Below the pieces are notes generated by a model. The model was not told the DNA's origin. It worked only from the letters and a program-made list of their open reading frames with translations, and did not search any database. The translations under genes were made by a program, and so were the position numbers. From NCBI GenBank assembly GCA_024305405.1, contig JAKNDB010000068.1, positions 9,161,501-9,225,500 on the forward strand: a stretch of DNA of 64,000 nucleotides, written 5' to 3'. Positions 1 to 13,893 of the stretch are shown here, piece by piece. Position 1 is the stretch's first letter; the number at the start of each line of letters is the position of its first letter. This stretch comes from Dirofilaria immitis. Lineage: Eukaryota > Nematoda > Chromadorea > Rhabditida > Onchocercidae.

Positions 1-776
1 TGACTGATTAATTAAACCTAAAAAGTAAAGTATATAACTTTTTAAAATGAGGAGGAAAAAATTACAATTTGCTTGACGGAAATAAAATTAGAATTATTGG
101 ATAATCCTAGTTTGATTATTAATACAAAAAAAAAAGAGAATATTTTATTTAAAATAATTTAGCAGTTTCAACTCCCTTTATTATTATTTTTTTTTCTAAA
201 ATAAACATTTCTTTTATCTTAATAGGAGTTGATATAAATTGCTAATCAGTGTTGCATTTGAAATATTAATTGAGTCACCTTACATTTTTTAATGTTCTCT
301 GAACGAAAGAGAATGATTTTAGTTGCTGTCACGATAACTCAATCAGCATACTCCTTCCTTTTTATACCACTATTATAAATGAAATTATAAATTTTTTTTG
401 AAACCAGTTTGAGAAGAACACGAAGTCTATCTTTAGTTATTTCGCAATCTCTACCAATAAGGATATGACTTTCAAGGACCAATAAACATTGAATTTTTTA
501 TGCAATTGAAACCTTCCTCACTCTCGTTGCCTAAACAAAGAAAAAAAAAAGATTTTTGTGATTTCTTTAATGATGTGTTCAAAAGGTGGATAATTTGAAA
601 TTAGTAGACACTTTAATATAGTTATATCTTATCACAATGATAATACATAATGCATTTAACAATAATAATATTTTCCTGCGTTTAAAAGAGCAGAAATGAC
701 TAAGTGGTTCATTTGGTACTCATTTTTTCAATACTTGGCGAATACTATAAAATCTTTAAAAAATTCCAAAAAGTAC
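1..776. other. AT-rich stretch, no gene recognised
   Basis: Long A/T runs and stops in all frames. A 45-codon open stretch on the minus strand around 350-480 has no start, no clear splice signals and no recognisable motif. It could hold a downstream intron or exon of the minus-strand gene whose exon lies at 777-1041, but I could not identify such an exon. Confidence 0.5.
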
Positions 777-1041
777 CGCAATATGGGAAACTTTCATCGT
801 GCATTGCTGGATTACTGTAGCAATCAGGCTTGCCATCGCATATAATCGAAATTTGATGCAAATGCAAATCATCTGGGTGCGACGAATGTTGACAAATGAC
901 AGTACCAGTATCAAAGTTGACAACAAATGTCGGACGCATATCGAGCATCGATGAATTCACAAAACTTTTTGTAATTGCATTGCTAGAACGCAACAATATG
1001 CCATACAGCATCATACGTAACAGCAGTGATCGGTGCAACAT
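777..1041 (-). CDS. Signal-peptide exon with LDL-receptor-A-like cysteine motif (partial gene)
   Basis: Seen: an ATG at 1041 opens a reading frame with a short basic N-terminus and a hydrophobic stretch ending around residue 22 (LLRSSNA), consistent with a secretion signal. About 65 residues later comes ICDGKPDCYSNPAMHDESF, followed by YC. The ICDGxxDC...DE...C spacing resembles an LDL-receptor class A repeat, which uses cysteines and acidic residues to bind calcium. A usable donor (TGCG/GTACTT) follows at 777, so this would be the first coding exon of a longer secreted or membrane gene. No downstream exon could be identified in 1-776, so the remainder may lie outside the window. A stop precedes the ATG in frame. 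I do not recognise the specific gene; the domain call rests on cysteine/acidic spacing only. Confidence 0.5.
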
Positions 1042-4000
1042 TTTACCATCGAATTACTTGTTCCTTAAGCGATTCCTGAAGCTTTTTGCCTTCTATCCTA
1101 AATACGAACTTTAGAATTCAGAAATCTAATCATCGGAAAATAAAAAGAAATGTAACAATTATAAACAAAACAAGTATGTGGAATGTTATCATTTAGTTAA
1201 TATGTTTGAAATTTTGTCACAAAGAATATACAGAATTTTTAATTTTAAATCTAAACATATGCTTTGCTGATTCAAAAAATATAAACAAATAAGTGAGTAA
1301 TTGAAAGTCATTGTCGTCATATTTGATTTCTATAAAATCAAAAGAATAATTTATACTTTGGACTTCAAGCACGTCATTTAGACTTTTTAAATACATAATT
1401 AAGCAAACAGATTTTCAGAAATTGTAGTTTCCAAATCTGATATAAGAATGAAGGTATCTTCCAAATAACTTAAATTTTAAGATAGGCATGAATTTAAATA
1501 TTTCTATCACCGTAAACTCAAAAATAGATCCATTAAATTCATTTAATCATACAGTAATCTGGTTGAATCAGTCATTGATTATTTAATAATAATAACAAAG
1601 AATTTAGTACGGTAGATAGTAATGACAGTCATCAATAATTCAAATCGTATTATAAATTGGTAAATCAAATATTATCTTATATTATATTAACTTATACAAA
1701 TTACATTGAAATTTTCCGAACAAAACGAGTTATTTTTGTAGCGAAGCAATTATAAAGCATAATAATAGAAAGTTGTGAAAAGGATATTGTTCAAAATAAG
1801 AATGATATCGAAATGAAATAAGTGTTAATATTAGTTGAGTAGTCAAAAAAAAAAAGGAAAAAACACATTGAACTTTAATTTGAACAATTTAGCGTTTGTA
1901 AAACAGAACCGATTACTAAAGCAATGGTGCACATTTAAAAATTAATGACAGTATGCTCTGAATTTCACATTATTTAAAACTTTGAAAGAAAAGCTTATGG
2001 GTAGAAATGATAAGTGAAAATCTAAAATAAAGAGTAAAATAGGTGAAAGACATCACTTCCGCCTGTTTTGTTTGTTCCGAATACAACTAAGAGGAGGAGT
2101 TTAATCGGTAAAAATCGAAAAGATGGAACAGAACATTTGATGTTGGCAACAAAATCTGATGATGGAACCAAGTACGAGTGATATCAACTCTTTATCTGGT
2201 GATTTCATATTGATACAATAACTAATGAAAATAAAAATTTAGATTTTCTGAAATGACTAATCAACTTTCTTTTCGTGGCCTATTTTCCAAACAACTGAGG
2301 TTATCAGAGAACAAAAATTGCTGATGTACATATTTGATTTTAAAATAGGAAATATAAAATTGTTAATATTTCAATAAGTGATAAAAAGTGATAGTAACAA
2401 TGTTGACAAAAAAAAGTTATTGTAAGCCTAGAAGCGCAATTGCATTCCAACAATCCGACCAGATATCAATTTTTCCCTTAACTCAGCAGTCATCATCTTC
2501 ACATATCATTTGGCTCATCATCTATTTTCAATATAAAGATCGCTATTACCAGCACAAACTATTCTTTCCATTATGCCAGTGGATATCGAAATCGAAACGA
2601 CTGTTCCAGCCAATTTTTTTCGATAGCTATCATTTCGTTAAAGTATCGGATGAACTGATATGAAAAAGGAATTCAGAAGCATCAAAAATAATAGAATGTC
2701 TTTTTCAATAATAGAACATCTCCCATTTATAAAAATCAACATATCAGTGAGATTTTGCAAATCGTAAGAGCTTTTCAATTTATCGACTTCAAACAAACTG
2801 ATCCGATGAAGTATCATACATAAATGACTTTATTTCATTGAAATTTTCGAAAATGACAGGCGACCAATTAAGAGTATTTTAATCGAAATGCCACCTTCAT
2901 CATCGATGTTAAAAGTAAATAAGTGCAAAAGATCATCTATCAATCTATGATCAACACAAGTAGGCTTATTAAAAGCAAGTAATGAAAACATGAGAATTAC
3001 AACATGAGATTAGGAAGAGGACAGATGCCTGACAATTCTTCGCTCTAATTGTAAATCAAAAAGGACATCAAATAACATAGTGTTTTCTACAGTATAATGA
3101 AATTGGGAACAGTAAGCATATCGGCCGACTTATTTCGATTCAAAACATTAATCTCATTTATAAATCACTAAATGTCTTATCTTATTGAGATATATCAATG
3201 AAATGATACTTACATAAGTACGAAACATAAGATAAACGAAATCTAATTGATAAATAAAAGGATAATGGAAAAGTACCATATGTTGAGATTCTGTTTTTCT
3301 GCTTTTTAAGAGTTAAAATGATTAGCTACTTCTAGTAAGTTACAATAGACAATTTTAATAATGAAAAACTTTTTCAGGTTGGAATAGATACTGATATCTT
3401 TAGCTGACTATTATGCCTATCTTCCATTGTCTTTGAAATTTAAGAGAATTATGAACAGTCCTAAATCTGACTAATAATAAATGAAACTTAAAATCAATGA
3501 GGCCAAGATAGCTAGCTATATTAGCACTTTGAACAGCAAACACAGCTCAGAAGTTCATCAAAAGAATTTGAAAAATTATGATCCATGTTATCATATCCGC
3601 ATTTCTTTGGAATGTGATATGACCTTTACATATATTTTTGAACTTTCTGGGTCGTTAGAGTCACAAACATCGAATAACTATTCCAAAAGTTTCCGATTAA
3701 AAAAATCAATTAAATTCGAAAAAATAGTGAATTTAATATGGACAGCCTTAATATCTTATATCTTTTTCGAAATAATGTGCAAAAGTTTTGAAAATGAAAA
3801 GTAGTGAAATAATTCACAAAAAGAATTTCGTTACAATTAAAAAGGAAGGGAAAAGTGCTGTATAATCAAATGTACGAGGATGGCAACAGTTTTTCAGTAA
3901 AAGAATGTCATTGTTCACCTTCACCTAATTTTCTTCCATCACTTTTCAATTTTCACATTAAATTGAAATAAAAATTACAAACAGAGCAGATGCATTGTAT

Positions 4001-7000
4001 TTTAAACGAATGAATTATCATAATTGGATAAGATGAAAGAATGAAGAAAATCATTCCTTGTGGATAAAATCTTTTATTTTTGTTTTTTGTTATGATAAAT
4101 TCTTCAAACGGAAAAATAATTTTTAAATAAAAAGCGCAGATAGAAAGAGAAACGGCTTATTCCAACAAATTTCTATACATCTTTATAATTTTGTCTACTA
4201 TTTATAATGAAAACAAATGAGTATAGAGATAATGGAAGAAATGAAGGAATATATTTTCGAATGAGGAGTTAAAAATATGAATGATATAATCATGAATCGA
4301 TGATTATTTCAACAATTATGAGTTTTTTTAATGAGAAGCAACAAAGAGGTTAATGCTTTTGACGGGAATCAATGCTTCCTACTGAAGTAATTTGGCTAAT
4401 GGTAAATGTATTTGATTCTAGTGATATTTCAACTTTTCTCAACTGTATAAAATTTGATATTTTTTTGTATTTCATAATAACTTTAATATTCAAAAAACTG
4501 CATCAAAAAATAGATACATTGTTGAATGCATTGATACTCTTCGGAAGCAATTGCAAGAAATTAAAAATTATTTTATATAATTGAAATTATTTTGCTTCAA
4601 TTTAAATTCCAAATTAGTTTTTAAATAACGTTTGAAGAAATTAAATAACAAAACAAGGATTGTTATCTCACTTCATTAGCAAGTTTTCTACAATATTTTA
4701 GTCAATTTTTAAAATGCGTTCATTTATTCATGTAGACGGGGAAACCTGAGAGACAAAAGTAACCTTTAAAAGGCAGCAGCAGCAGCATTTCTGAAATGCC
4801 AAACTACAGTTGCGATGCAACTAAAATTCCTTCAAAATCTGGAAAACTGTTATCTAAATTTAGATAGGAAAGAATTTCTAAATGTTGATAGACATCCTTT
4901 AGTTATATTGTTAATTCTTAAAGAATTGACAAAGTTATGATTGTCTTGTTCTATCACCATTTCAATTATTGACATTATCAAAATAATCTTGATTCTTCTT
5001 GAAAGATGCGATTTTCATCGCTATCTTGTCTCTTCACTTTTGAGAATAATAAAACGAACTTCTATGATAGTCAAGAGTACAAAAAAAAAGGGATTATTAG
5101 CACTACCAATATATGAACTTCGCAATGCCGTTGTTGAAAGCATGAAACCTTCAAATGGATGAAAAATCTTTAGTGGCATGGTAGACAAATAGAGATTGCA
5201 TGCATTTCGTATTTTGGAAAAGAATTAATTCTAAAATTGCTATGCCATGTATTCTTTGATTTATGCAATTGTTACATATGAAAATTTTATGATTTTTATT
5301 GCAGTTTTATAATAGAAATAAATAGCTTAGTTATATTTTAAATGATCTTAAAAAGTATTATGAAAGTTTCTATTATATGAATGGTCGCTTGCAATATTTC
5401 ACATAAAAATCGGGAAAAAAAAGATTGAAAGACCAGCTTAAGAAAAATCATTCGATTGTACAGCTTTTTTATATTATTTCAAAACAGGAGCATCCTAGCT
5501 TGATTCAATTTATATGGTAGATAAATTTGATTAAGTAATGTTGATCCTTATATTCATTATTTGAGAAAGCTATTCAGAAAAAGCAACCATAATGCTCAAA
5601 TCAATTCAACCTTTCTCAGTGTTAAATCTTTATCGATATAGCGCAATTAATAGAATTATATGAATGTGCATTGATGAAGGATTTAAATCATTTTAAATAA
5701 AATTATTATTTTAAGCATTATAATGTATGTGTATTAATTATACTTACAGTATTTTTTAAATAATTAATTTCACTAATTTATGATCGCGCGCGCTCCTCGT
5801 GCAAAAATTTTTTCTCAAGACGCAATTGGAGGTCATTCTTGAATTACCAAAATGGGAAAAGTAAGATTTCAATGTCGAAAAGTTTAATTGGGTGGAAAAA
5901 GACATTTTTAAATTTATGAAAATTTTAGAATTGATGTTGCAAAAAAATAATGCAACAATGCTTATCAAATCCAACATACCACACCGGAAATAGCAACGGC
6001 AACATTACCCTTTTATCTTTACTGATCGTTTTATAGTCCTCTTCCAACTTCCTCCAATTTCTTAATTATTGTAAATCCTGCAATTCTTTCCTTATTTCAA
6101 AAATCAATTATTAATACAAGAAAGGTAAAAGTATGAGATGGAAAATGAAACGGCGACGATTTCTGTCATTATTATTTCTGTCAAGGTCAAATTATCCACA
6201 AATGATAACTAGATGAGCTTGTGGGCAGGCTGGGAAATGGATACTGCATATGGAAAAGGGAAGGAATATGCTGTTTAAAATTTAGCATTGGATAAAGAAG
6301 TCCACAATTTCTAGACTATTTGTCCATAGGAATTTGAGATTTCTTTGGAAGTTAATTCAAATTTTCCTTTAGATATAAATGTTATTATTGTATTAAAAAT
6401 ATGACGAAAATAGAATTGTTAAAACAAGGTGATATTACAACTGAATAATATGTATGTTTCAAATTCTTAAAAATATTTAATCAACAACAACAATTTGCTT
6501 ATTCTCGAACCTGCTCAATTCTTCAACAATCTGATTTCTATTTTTTTTCTCTTGATGATAAAAGTTATATAACATAGTAAGCATCTGTGGAAGATTGATT
6601 TTATCTTTTTATTCTAAGTTTAATTTTTATACAAAGATATTTATTCAATCCAAGCTAAAAGAATACAAGATTAACAAATTTATGATGCTAGTCGGTTTCT
6701 TCCAAAAGAACACTCATGTCAAATAAAACATATTTTTAATGACCTGTTAACGAGTATACGAAGAAAAGAATTACATAATAATTTTCCATGATGGCAGTTA
6801 GAATTAAATCAATGTTGTCTAAGAATCTTTGAAAAATGAAGCATAAATATCGAAGTTATTTCAAAGTAAATAAATCTTACCAACAGTTGTTGAGATGTGA
6901 ATACGAAGACATTATATGAAAATATTTTGGAACTATAAAAACAAAACTTTATGGTGAAAATATATTTCGTTTAAACAGCAGCCATAAAGAAAATTTCATT

Positions 7001-8579
7001 AGAACAAAATAGATTGGTTTATGATCCTTGGATACCTTTTTAAATAAAACAATATATGCAATTTTGATGAATATAATGTAGCAGATAAGGAGTTAAAGTT
7101 AGCATGCTTGTAGCATGCTTGCAAAGATCACCAATATTACTATTATATTACTTATATTAATTCGTTGGAAAAGCACAGAAAAAATGCACTAGAAAGTAAT
7201 GTTCTGACTATTAGTATCATAGTAACAGTAGTAATAAAAATATCATGGAATGATTAATGATCAAAATAAAAATTTCATCATTTTGTCAAATTTTACTTAA
7301 ATAGTCATTTTACTCTAATTTTGTCAATTTTATTTAAATTTCTTTCCTTCACTTTTCAACATTGATAAATTGAAAAAAAAAAAAGAAGAAAATACCACTT
7401 CACCCAAATAATTAGCACATATGCATAAAACATTGATTCACGAAAATATAATAATCTTTACAATCATTTTCATTTATAATCCTATTTTCAACATAAAATT
7501 CCAAGGAATAAAAAGATTTTTAGATGAAAAATGATTGATTTCAAGACTGAAATAAAATCTTGAACAATATTTTGTTTTTTTATGAATTAGTAAAAATAAT
7601 TATATTCAAAAATATATCTATACTAATTAAAAGATCAAAGAGATCAAGTCACTGACAATTAATTGATTTGCTGATCGCAATAGCGTTAAATTTAATTTGC
7701 TGCTGAAATTAAAATATTTTTGCTGTAATAAGTAAGCGAAAGAATTGAATCATCGTGATCAACAGGACTTCTTTCTTATTTGGTACTTGAGTCTGGCACA
7801 TCTCCAGTGACGTAATCATATTTGGATTTTGTAAACGAAAATTGCAGTGAAGTTATTATATTTTTAAAACTTATTATACTTTTAAATAAAATGAATAAAA
7901 TGAAACTTATTATACTTTTAAATAAAATGAATTAGAATGGATGATAATTATAATCAAATTTGATATTAGTTTAAAATCAAATGTTATGGAATTTCTTAAC
8001 TTGTGAAAAGAGTTTCTTTGAGAATCGCATAATCACATGATAGAGGTCACATCCATGGTGATTGTAACAATTGCATCCATCAGATATGCAACTACTAATT
8101 CACTTTAGCTTATAAAAGCTGAATTTGATTTTAGAATTAAATTTGAATCGATTCATCTTTACAAATGACTAATGTAAATTGTCACCAAATTTATTGGATT
8201 TGAAAATCTTGTATTACATGAATTAAATGAATTTTCTCGTCAATACTGTTATCTCAAGCAAAAAGAAAAAAAATATTAATTTAGGCAATTTAGAAAACGA
8301 AGGGTTCAAACAATTGTGATCACACATTCCTTTCTTAAAGATATGCAGTATTCCATCTGTACCAATAGCACTATTTAATCTGATCACATACATTTTTTAA
8401 ATTTGAATTGCTTCTTAAGAAATCATCGAAATCCATAAATATTTTTATTTATTCCCTAATTGCGTCGTAATTCTATCGCGCTTATTATCACAAAACAATG
8501 AATAATAAAAAATAAAACTATCATTGAATGTGTTAATAGCAATCCATATATTCAAGAAGATTTGAATAGAAGACTGATT
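1042..8579. other. Long AT-rich intergenic region, no supported gene
   Basis: About 7.5 kb of A/T-dominated sequence. The longest open stretches (e.g. 3481-3804 plus strand, 107 codons) have low-complexity, lysine/isoleucine/phenylalanine-rich translations with no signal peptide, recognisable motif or supporting splice context, so I treat them as chance. A short AGC trinucleotide run lies at about 4777-4788, and a tandem duplication at 7867-7932 is listed separately. Confidence 0.55.
7867..7932. repeat. Tandem duplication, 36-bp period
   Basis: The segment starting AAACTTATTATACTTTTAAA at 7867 recurs exactly at 7903 and continues to about 7932. It is AT-rich and non-coding. It looks like a simple local duplication. 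Confidence 0.8.
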
Positions 8580-10473
8580 TTATTTATTATTTGTAAAATT
8601 CGTTGTTTTGAGCTCATTATCAACGTCTAGCACAAAATGAGTGCGATCGTGGAAATCCGTTTCACCGATTTTCTTCTTCATCATTGCTTTTATATCCACC
8701 GGATCGTACTTTGGCTTGCCTAAAAGAGCTCACTTAAGATGAAGTGAAAAGACATGAAAATTACCATAAAGCTCTCTTATCAAATATTAAATCATATATC
8801 ACATGTTATTTTGAATTCTGATTATCGAATTCAAATCCAAAGCAACTTTTTCTAGATCCAAGTATAAATTTATAGTGTAAAATGAAAGTAGAGACCTGCA
8901 ACTGTTGTTCGTGTGTAAACACTAATATTATTTGCGGTACGATTTTTCTTCAGTCTCTGAACTTGTATCATGGCACTCACCATATCAAGAATAGTACACG
9001 CCAGAGGAAATATTATCGGCTTAGTACTACTTTCCGATTGATGGACGGAACAAAAAATACACATTCATCTTTACCCTTTGAATAAAATATTCAAATTTTT
9101 TTAATATTTAAAATGAAACTGCAAAAAGATCAGCAAATTAGCAGTAAGACTTAAATTCAAGTAGTAAGTTTCTGAAATATTTTGTCTAAGACAATAAAGA
9201 ATAAATAAGTTCTTCAAAATGTATGAAAATCCTTAAGAAAAGCTTACTGGAGGTTCTTCAGGTGTATCTTCGGGACTTGCTTCAATCAATTTGGCACAAA
9301 TCTGACGCATATATGGCGCGCGCTCAGATATTTTCGCAATTTCGTTCTTAGTGAGTCGATTAGCACAGCGAAATATGGGGCAATATGGTAGTTCTTCTGC
9401 AATTATACAGAATATCCTTTTTTAATTCTCTGATTTTTATTTAAAATAATACTTGCAAAGTTATAGAGCTTTAGAATCAATAGTATATGCAATTAAAAAT
9501 TGAAGGAAAAATAAACTTACCAGCTTCAATGGCTACATTAATACGTGATGTAAGGCAATCGAAACAGAGACGATGACGACAGTCCATCAATGTCATGCGT
9601 GCCGAATTCACGCATGCAAAGGCACCTCAAGAAATCATTCAATTAAAGATCAAAGATTTACATGACAAAAGTTTATGGGTTGCATAATATGGCATGATAA
9701 ATCCATCAGGTATTGTCTATCAAGATCAGAATTCGTGCAATTTTAGATTTTTTGATTAGTATGAAGAAAATATGAATGAAGTGTTTCATAGAACTTTGAC
9801 GTAACTTCTTTTTTCCACTATGATTATCTCAGGAAAAATTCTGAGAAGGAAACCTTTCCTGCCATCACATCGTTGTCTCTCTTCAAGTTGTAGCATCGAT
9901 GGCAGTTTCTGCCCAAACGATATCTTTTGTGTTTCTTCATCACCCTAGAAAATATCACTCTCCACTGCACTATCGTGGGGATTTTCGCTAAATGATTATA
10001 CCTAATAGTGTATTGATGTCGACTGAATAATGAAATTTTAATTTCATTCCTCAACAAATGTTCTTCTTAGAAATTACAGCAATATGACTTTGTCAACAAA
10101 ATTAATATGAACAAATATACAGACTGGCCAACGTATTTAATCAGTTAAACGGTTCGATTTTTTGAAATTGTAGGATAATAGGTTAATAAATAATTTTTTA
10201 AATGTTAACATTTTACATCATGAATGTCGAAATGCCTGCTGCATAGGTGCAATCTTTAACATTTATGGTTGGAGAAAATACTTCAAGTGATTTTACCTCA
10301 TCTGCTTCATCGATAACCACGTTTACGTGACGTATGTGAATGCAGCAAGGAGTAGGACAAAGCTGCGATACTGAACATTTCGATATGCAATCTCTACAAA
10401 ACATATGTGAACAAGATAGCGTTTGCATATCATTCGGCTGTTTGCACTCAAAGCAGATTGAACATACAGTCAT
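8580..10473 (-). CDS. Double RING-like zinc-finger protein, about 220 aa
   Basis: Five exons on the minus strand: 10297-10473, 9854-9944, 9521-9625, 9248-9396 and 8580-8719. Exon 1 gives a C3HC4 RING (CSICFEC, then LSCSHMFCRDC, then CPTPCC). Exons 2-4 give a second cysteine/histidine module (RCDGRKGAFAC, MDCRHRLCFDC, PYCPIFRC). The C-terminal exon is lysine-rich and ends in TNNK before the stop at 8580. RING folds bind two zinc ions and usually recruit E2 enzymes in ubiquitin transfer; two such modules recall RBR-type or tandem-RING ligases, but I cannot assign a family. Exon phases agree through exon 4. Joining exon 4 to exon 5 needs one extra base at the start of exon 5 (AGGC where AGGGC would fit); with it the gene closes at 221 codons. 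The ATG at 10473 lies 11 bases after a strong TTCTTGCAG acceptor. Confidence 0.7.
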
Positions 10474-10484
10474 GTCAACTAAAT

Positions 10485-10493
10485 CTGCAAGAA
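10485..10493 (-). promoter_or_regulatory. Candidate trans-splice acceptor for the RING-like gene
   Basis: On the minus strand TTCTTGCAG ends 11 bases upstream of the chosen ATG, with no obvious upstream coding exon. This is where a spliced leader would be joined in a nematode. It also supports the internal ATG at 10473 over the ATGs further upstream. Confidence 0.4.
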
Positions 10494-13400
10494 GAACAAA
10501 TGAACATTGCATGCTGCGATGCATCATAAATAATTAATTTGCGATAGTGAATATTGAATATGTGGAATTCAAAAAATTTGAAGGTTTATTCAATATCGAT
10601 GCAAATTCGTTAGAGTACAGAAAATGATAGAGAACTTTTTTAGAGAAGCTATTAGCATTTTATAAATACATGAAATCATTTTCCTAATTTATTGTATATT
10701 GATCATCCATTGCTGCATAGTTTCTTCATGTTACTTTCTATCTTTCAAAATCTCGTGGAATGATAAGAGGGAGGAGTTAGTGAACTTGAATAGCGAACTT
10801 GATCGGATTATCTATTATGGCTTCTTGCACGCATTGATATCTATCCATCCATTACTCAAAGCAGGAGATTTTGTCACTTGTGGAACTGATAACGATGGTT
10901 ACAATTTACTTCAAAAATATATAATTAGAAATAATTTTTTATCGATTGTAAGAATATCTCAAATATTTCCATTTCTGTTAATCATACTGTCTTAATATAA
11001 GATATTGCATATGATTAAGTACTTACTTCAAAGGATATAATTAGTTGAATCACATGACTGAATACTGAGTGGAAAAATCGAGGTAAAAATTGCAACAGCA
11101 TCCGAATTTTCTAAAATAATAGGTTTTGGATTAATAAAAAGAATCTAACTACTACTACTGTATGGAGGCTTACAAAATTTATTTCCTTTCTGCAACTACT
11201 TTAAAAAGTAAGGAAAGATTTTAGTTATGCTTCAAATCTTAATTTGATCAAATCAACTAAGGAGGAAGATCCCAATCAATCGGAAAGAATAGTAACAAAT
11301 CGAAAGAATGCTTTCATGGGCATCAATTATAATATAAATCAACTAATAATTTAGGAAAAAAACAGTGCAAGGATTTAATAAATTGGCGGAAAATAATAAG
11401 AATTCAGTATCTACGGGAAATCATATGAAGCTTATTAATGGAATCAGTTAACAATCATGGCTTCTGGACTACAATAAGAAGCAACTGCAAAAAAGCTAAA
11501 TAAAAGAGACTTTGATGAGATTGTTCATTTAACTATTTTTTTAATCCCATAATATTTTTATTATTCCTAATTATCATAATTAATATTTTATTGAATCATG
11601 TTAGCACAAATTATAATGGTTCGCGCACTAGTTAGCATAACGATCAGCAACACAATTGTATTCACGTTTAATTGTTAGCCAGATCAACAAAGGCACTGGG
11701 TAGAAACTTTCGTAGGAGACTGCGGATGTCGTATCCTTAGAATTTAATATTAGTTGCAAACATTCCCATTTTATCATTAATATTGTTATTCATTTTAAAT
11801 TTGAAACAGTACTTTAGAATTTACATTTCAAAATTTTCCTTCAAACTTCATAACAGTTTCCTTCCTATAAATATTTCAATATAACGATGTAACTAACTCA
11901 TAGTTTTTGTGAATTATAAGTATATCTAGCGCTACATATGCAAGTGAACAAACTAATTTATATGAGAGTAAAAATGATGCGAGAAGAAGCGTACAAACAA
12001 ATACGGGTTTAAATTCATTAAGTTCAAATAATGCATGAAACCGCGCAGAAATTCTTTGCGTTTTCGGGATTTTATGAAACGTCGCCATTTTTCAATGTTA
12101 TAATCTAAATTCTGATATATTTAATATTTACTCCTCAGGAGATTCGGTGATCAGTTATTTTAGAAAAATGTATCTGTTAATTTAGATCTAAACTTATGTT
12201 TTGCTAGAGAAGTCTGTATTGTTTTGCATATCTAGAATCTAAAGATTGCGTTCACAAGACTGCTGTTAATTTTTGGCTTTCCATTGACTTAAAAGAAAAT
12301 AGAAAACCATACCATTCTCCGTTTCCAGTTCAATCATCTGGCCTGAATTCTCTAAAATGAGGATGACTCAATTAACGGGAACTAATGAATTTCTCGTGAA
12401 GCATAACATTGCTCGCAAAATTTTGCATCATTATAATATAAAAATATACGAATTTTAGAGAAGAGATACGGAGAGGAATTGTTTGCTACCAGAGAAGCTG
12501 GAAGTAAAATTAATGATTTTGATACGACCCAAGAACGAAGATTCATTCATGATAAAAAATTAAAAAAGTATTTCCATCATCAGAGATTTTAAATACCAAA
12601 AGGCATTCAACTTAATATGATTACAATGAAGTATAGATCAATCATAGTCAAGTAGATGATATATAAATATCAGGTCCAGCAAAGCAACTTCTTCTAGAAA
12701 CTATACAGCATATGCTGGTCCAAGCCTGATATTCGGTATTTTAGCATATCGGTAATTTATTTGATTCGAATATGTCTTTTTGATTATTGCATAATGAAAC
12801 ATTTCGTTGCTCAAATTATGCAGATTCATGGATCTTAGAATAACGAAAGGCATGTTTTCTAATTATTTGTCATTATAGACCAAAATAATAGCAAAAAAAT
12901 TTTTAAAAAACCTTCAAATTACCTTTCGAATCATTTTCCCAATAAAAATCTTACTAATAATTTCCATTCTATTTTAGCCATATAATGTATAAAAAACTAA
13001 TAAATCAAATAGCTGAACGATTTAATTTTATACTTTTACTACTTCTAGACAAACAACAGCGTCAACTGCAGAAAAATTTGGTTACAAATGATGGAGAAAG
13101 GAAGCTAATGAAAGACGACCACTAGTGGAAATCTATAAGTTCAAGCATTGTTAACGTTTTCCATAAGTAAAAACGCCAACAAATAATCGATGCCTTCAAA
13201 ACCTAGGTTCGAAAATTCGTTAAGATAAAATCTATCTTATAAAATAAAATCTCGTTAAGATAAAATAAAATCTCTTATAGGCTTGAGACAAAATCTATAA
13301 CTACTTACTAGCAAAGTAACTTGATGTTCCTTACTCCTACGCCTTAATGCTTGGAAAAAATCGAAATTTTTATATCAAAAATTCTTTTTAGCATACTTTA

Positions 13401-13893
13401 TCTTTTTATCCCATTATCACTTACAACAGAGCAATTTATTGGATCAGAAATATAGGAAAAATAAGAATAAAATATACATCACTCTTATCGCCCACGTGTC
13501 ATTCAAAACAGTTGCCTTGAAAAAAATTAATACAGTTATTATGCAATAAAAAGAAAAATTAATTTGGTAAATTTTAACAACCGAATGACAAAATATTTAA
13601 TTGTTAAAAGTTAAACATCAACCATTCGCATCAACATAACAATGACTTGATAATGCTACTTGAATCTAGTTTTTTCGCTTTGGTAATCCCAAGATTAATA
13701 AGAAAAAAACGTTCTTAAGCAGTTTCTCACGTATCACTAGTCAGCAAAAATTGTTAATTTGATTTCTATCTTAGACAACCGTTCGGATTTAGAGTGGAAA
13801 AAGATCTACACATAATATAAATAAGAAACTGCATTTTTGATATGAACTGCTTGGGAATGAAATAAAATACTGATGTACAATTTACCAATAATT
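10494..13893. other. Intergenic, no supported gene
   Basis: AT-rich sequence between the RING-like gene and the 3' end of the p24 gene. Open stretches such as 10699-10995 (plus) and 11876-12088 (minus) lack recognisable motifs. Around 13215-13285 there are several short direct copies of a TTAAGATAAAATCT-like word. Nothing else seen. Confidence 0.5.

Noticed and set aside
3481..3804. 107-codon plus-strand open frame
   Set aside because: No motif, signal peptide, or splice context; composition is typical of chance AT-rich frames.
9824..10057. 77-codon minus-strand frame starting MLRNEIKISLF
   Set aside because: A different frame of the same stretch gives exon 2 of the RING-like gene with matching phases on both sides.
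10699..10995. 98-codon plus-strand open frame
   Set aside because: No motif and no supporting splice sites or neighbours.
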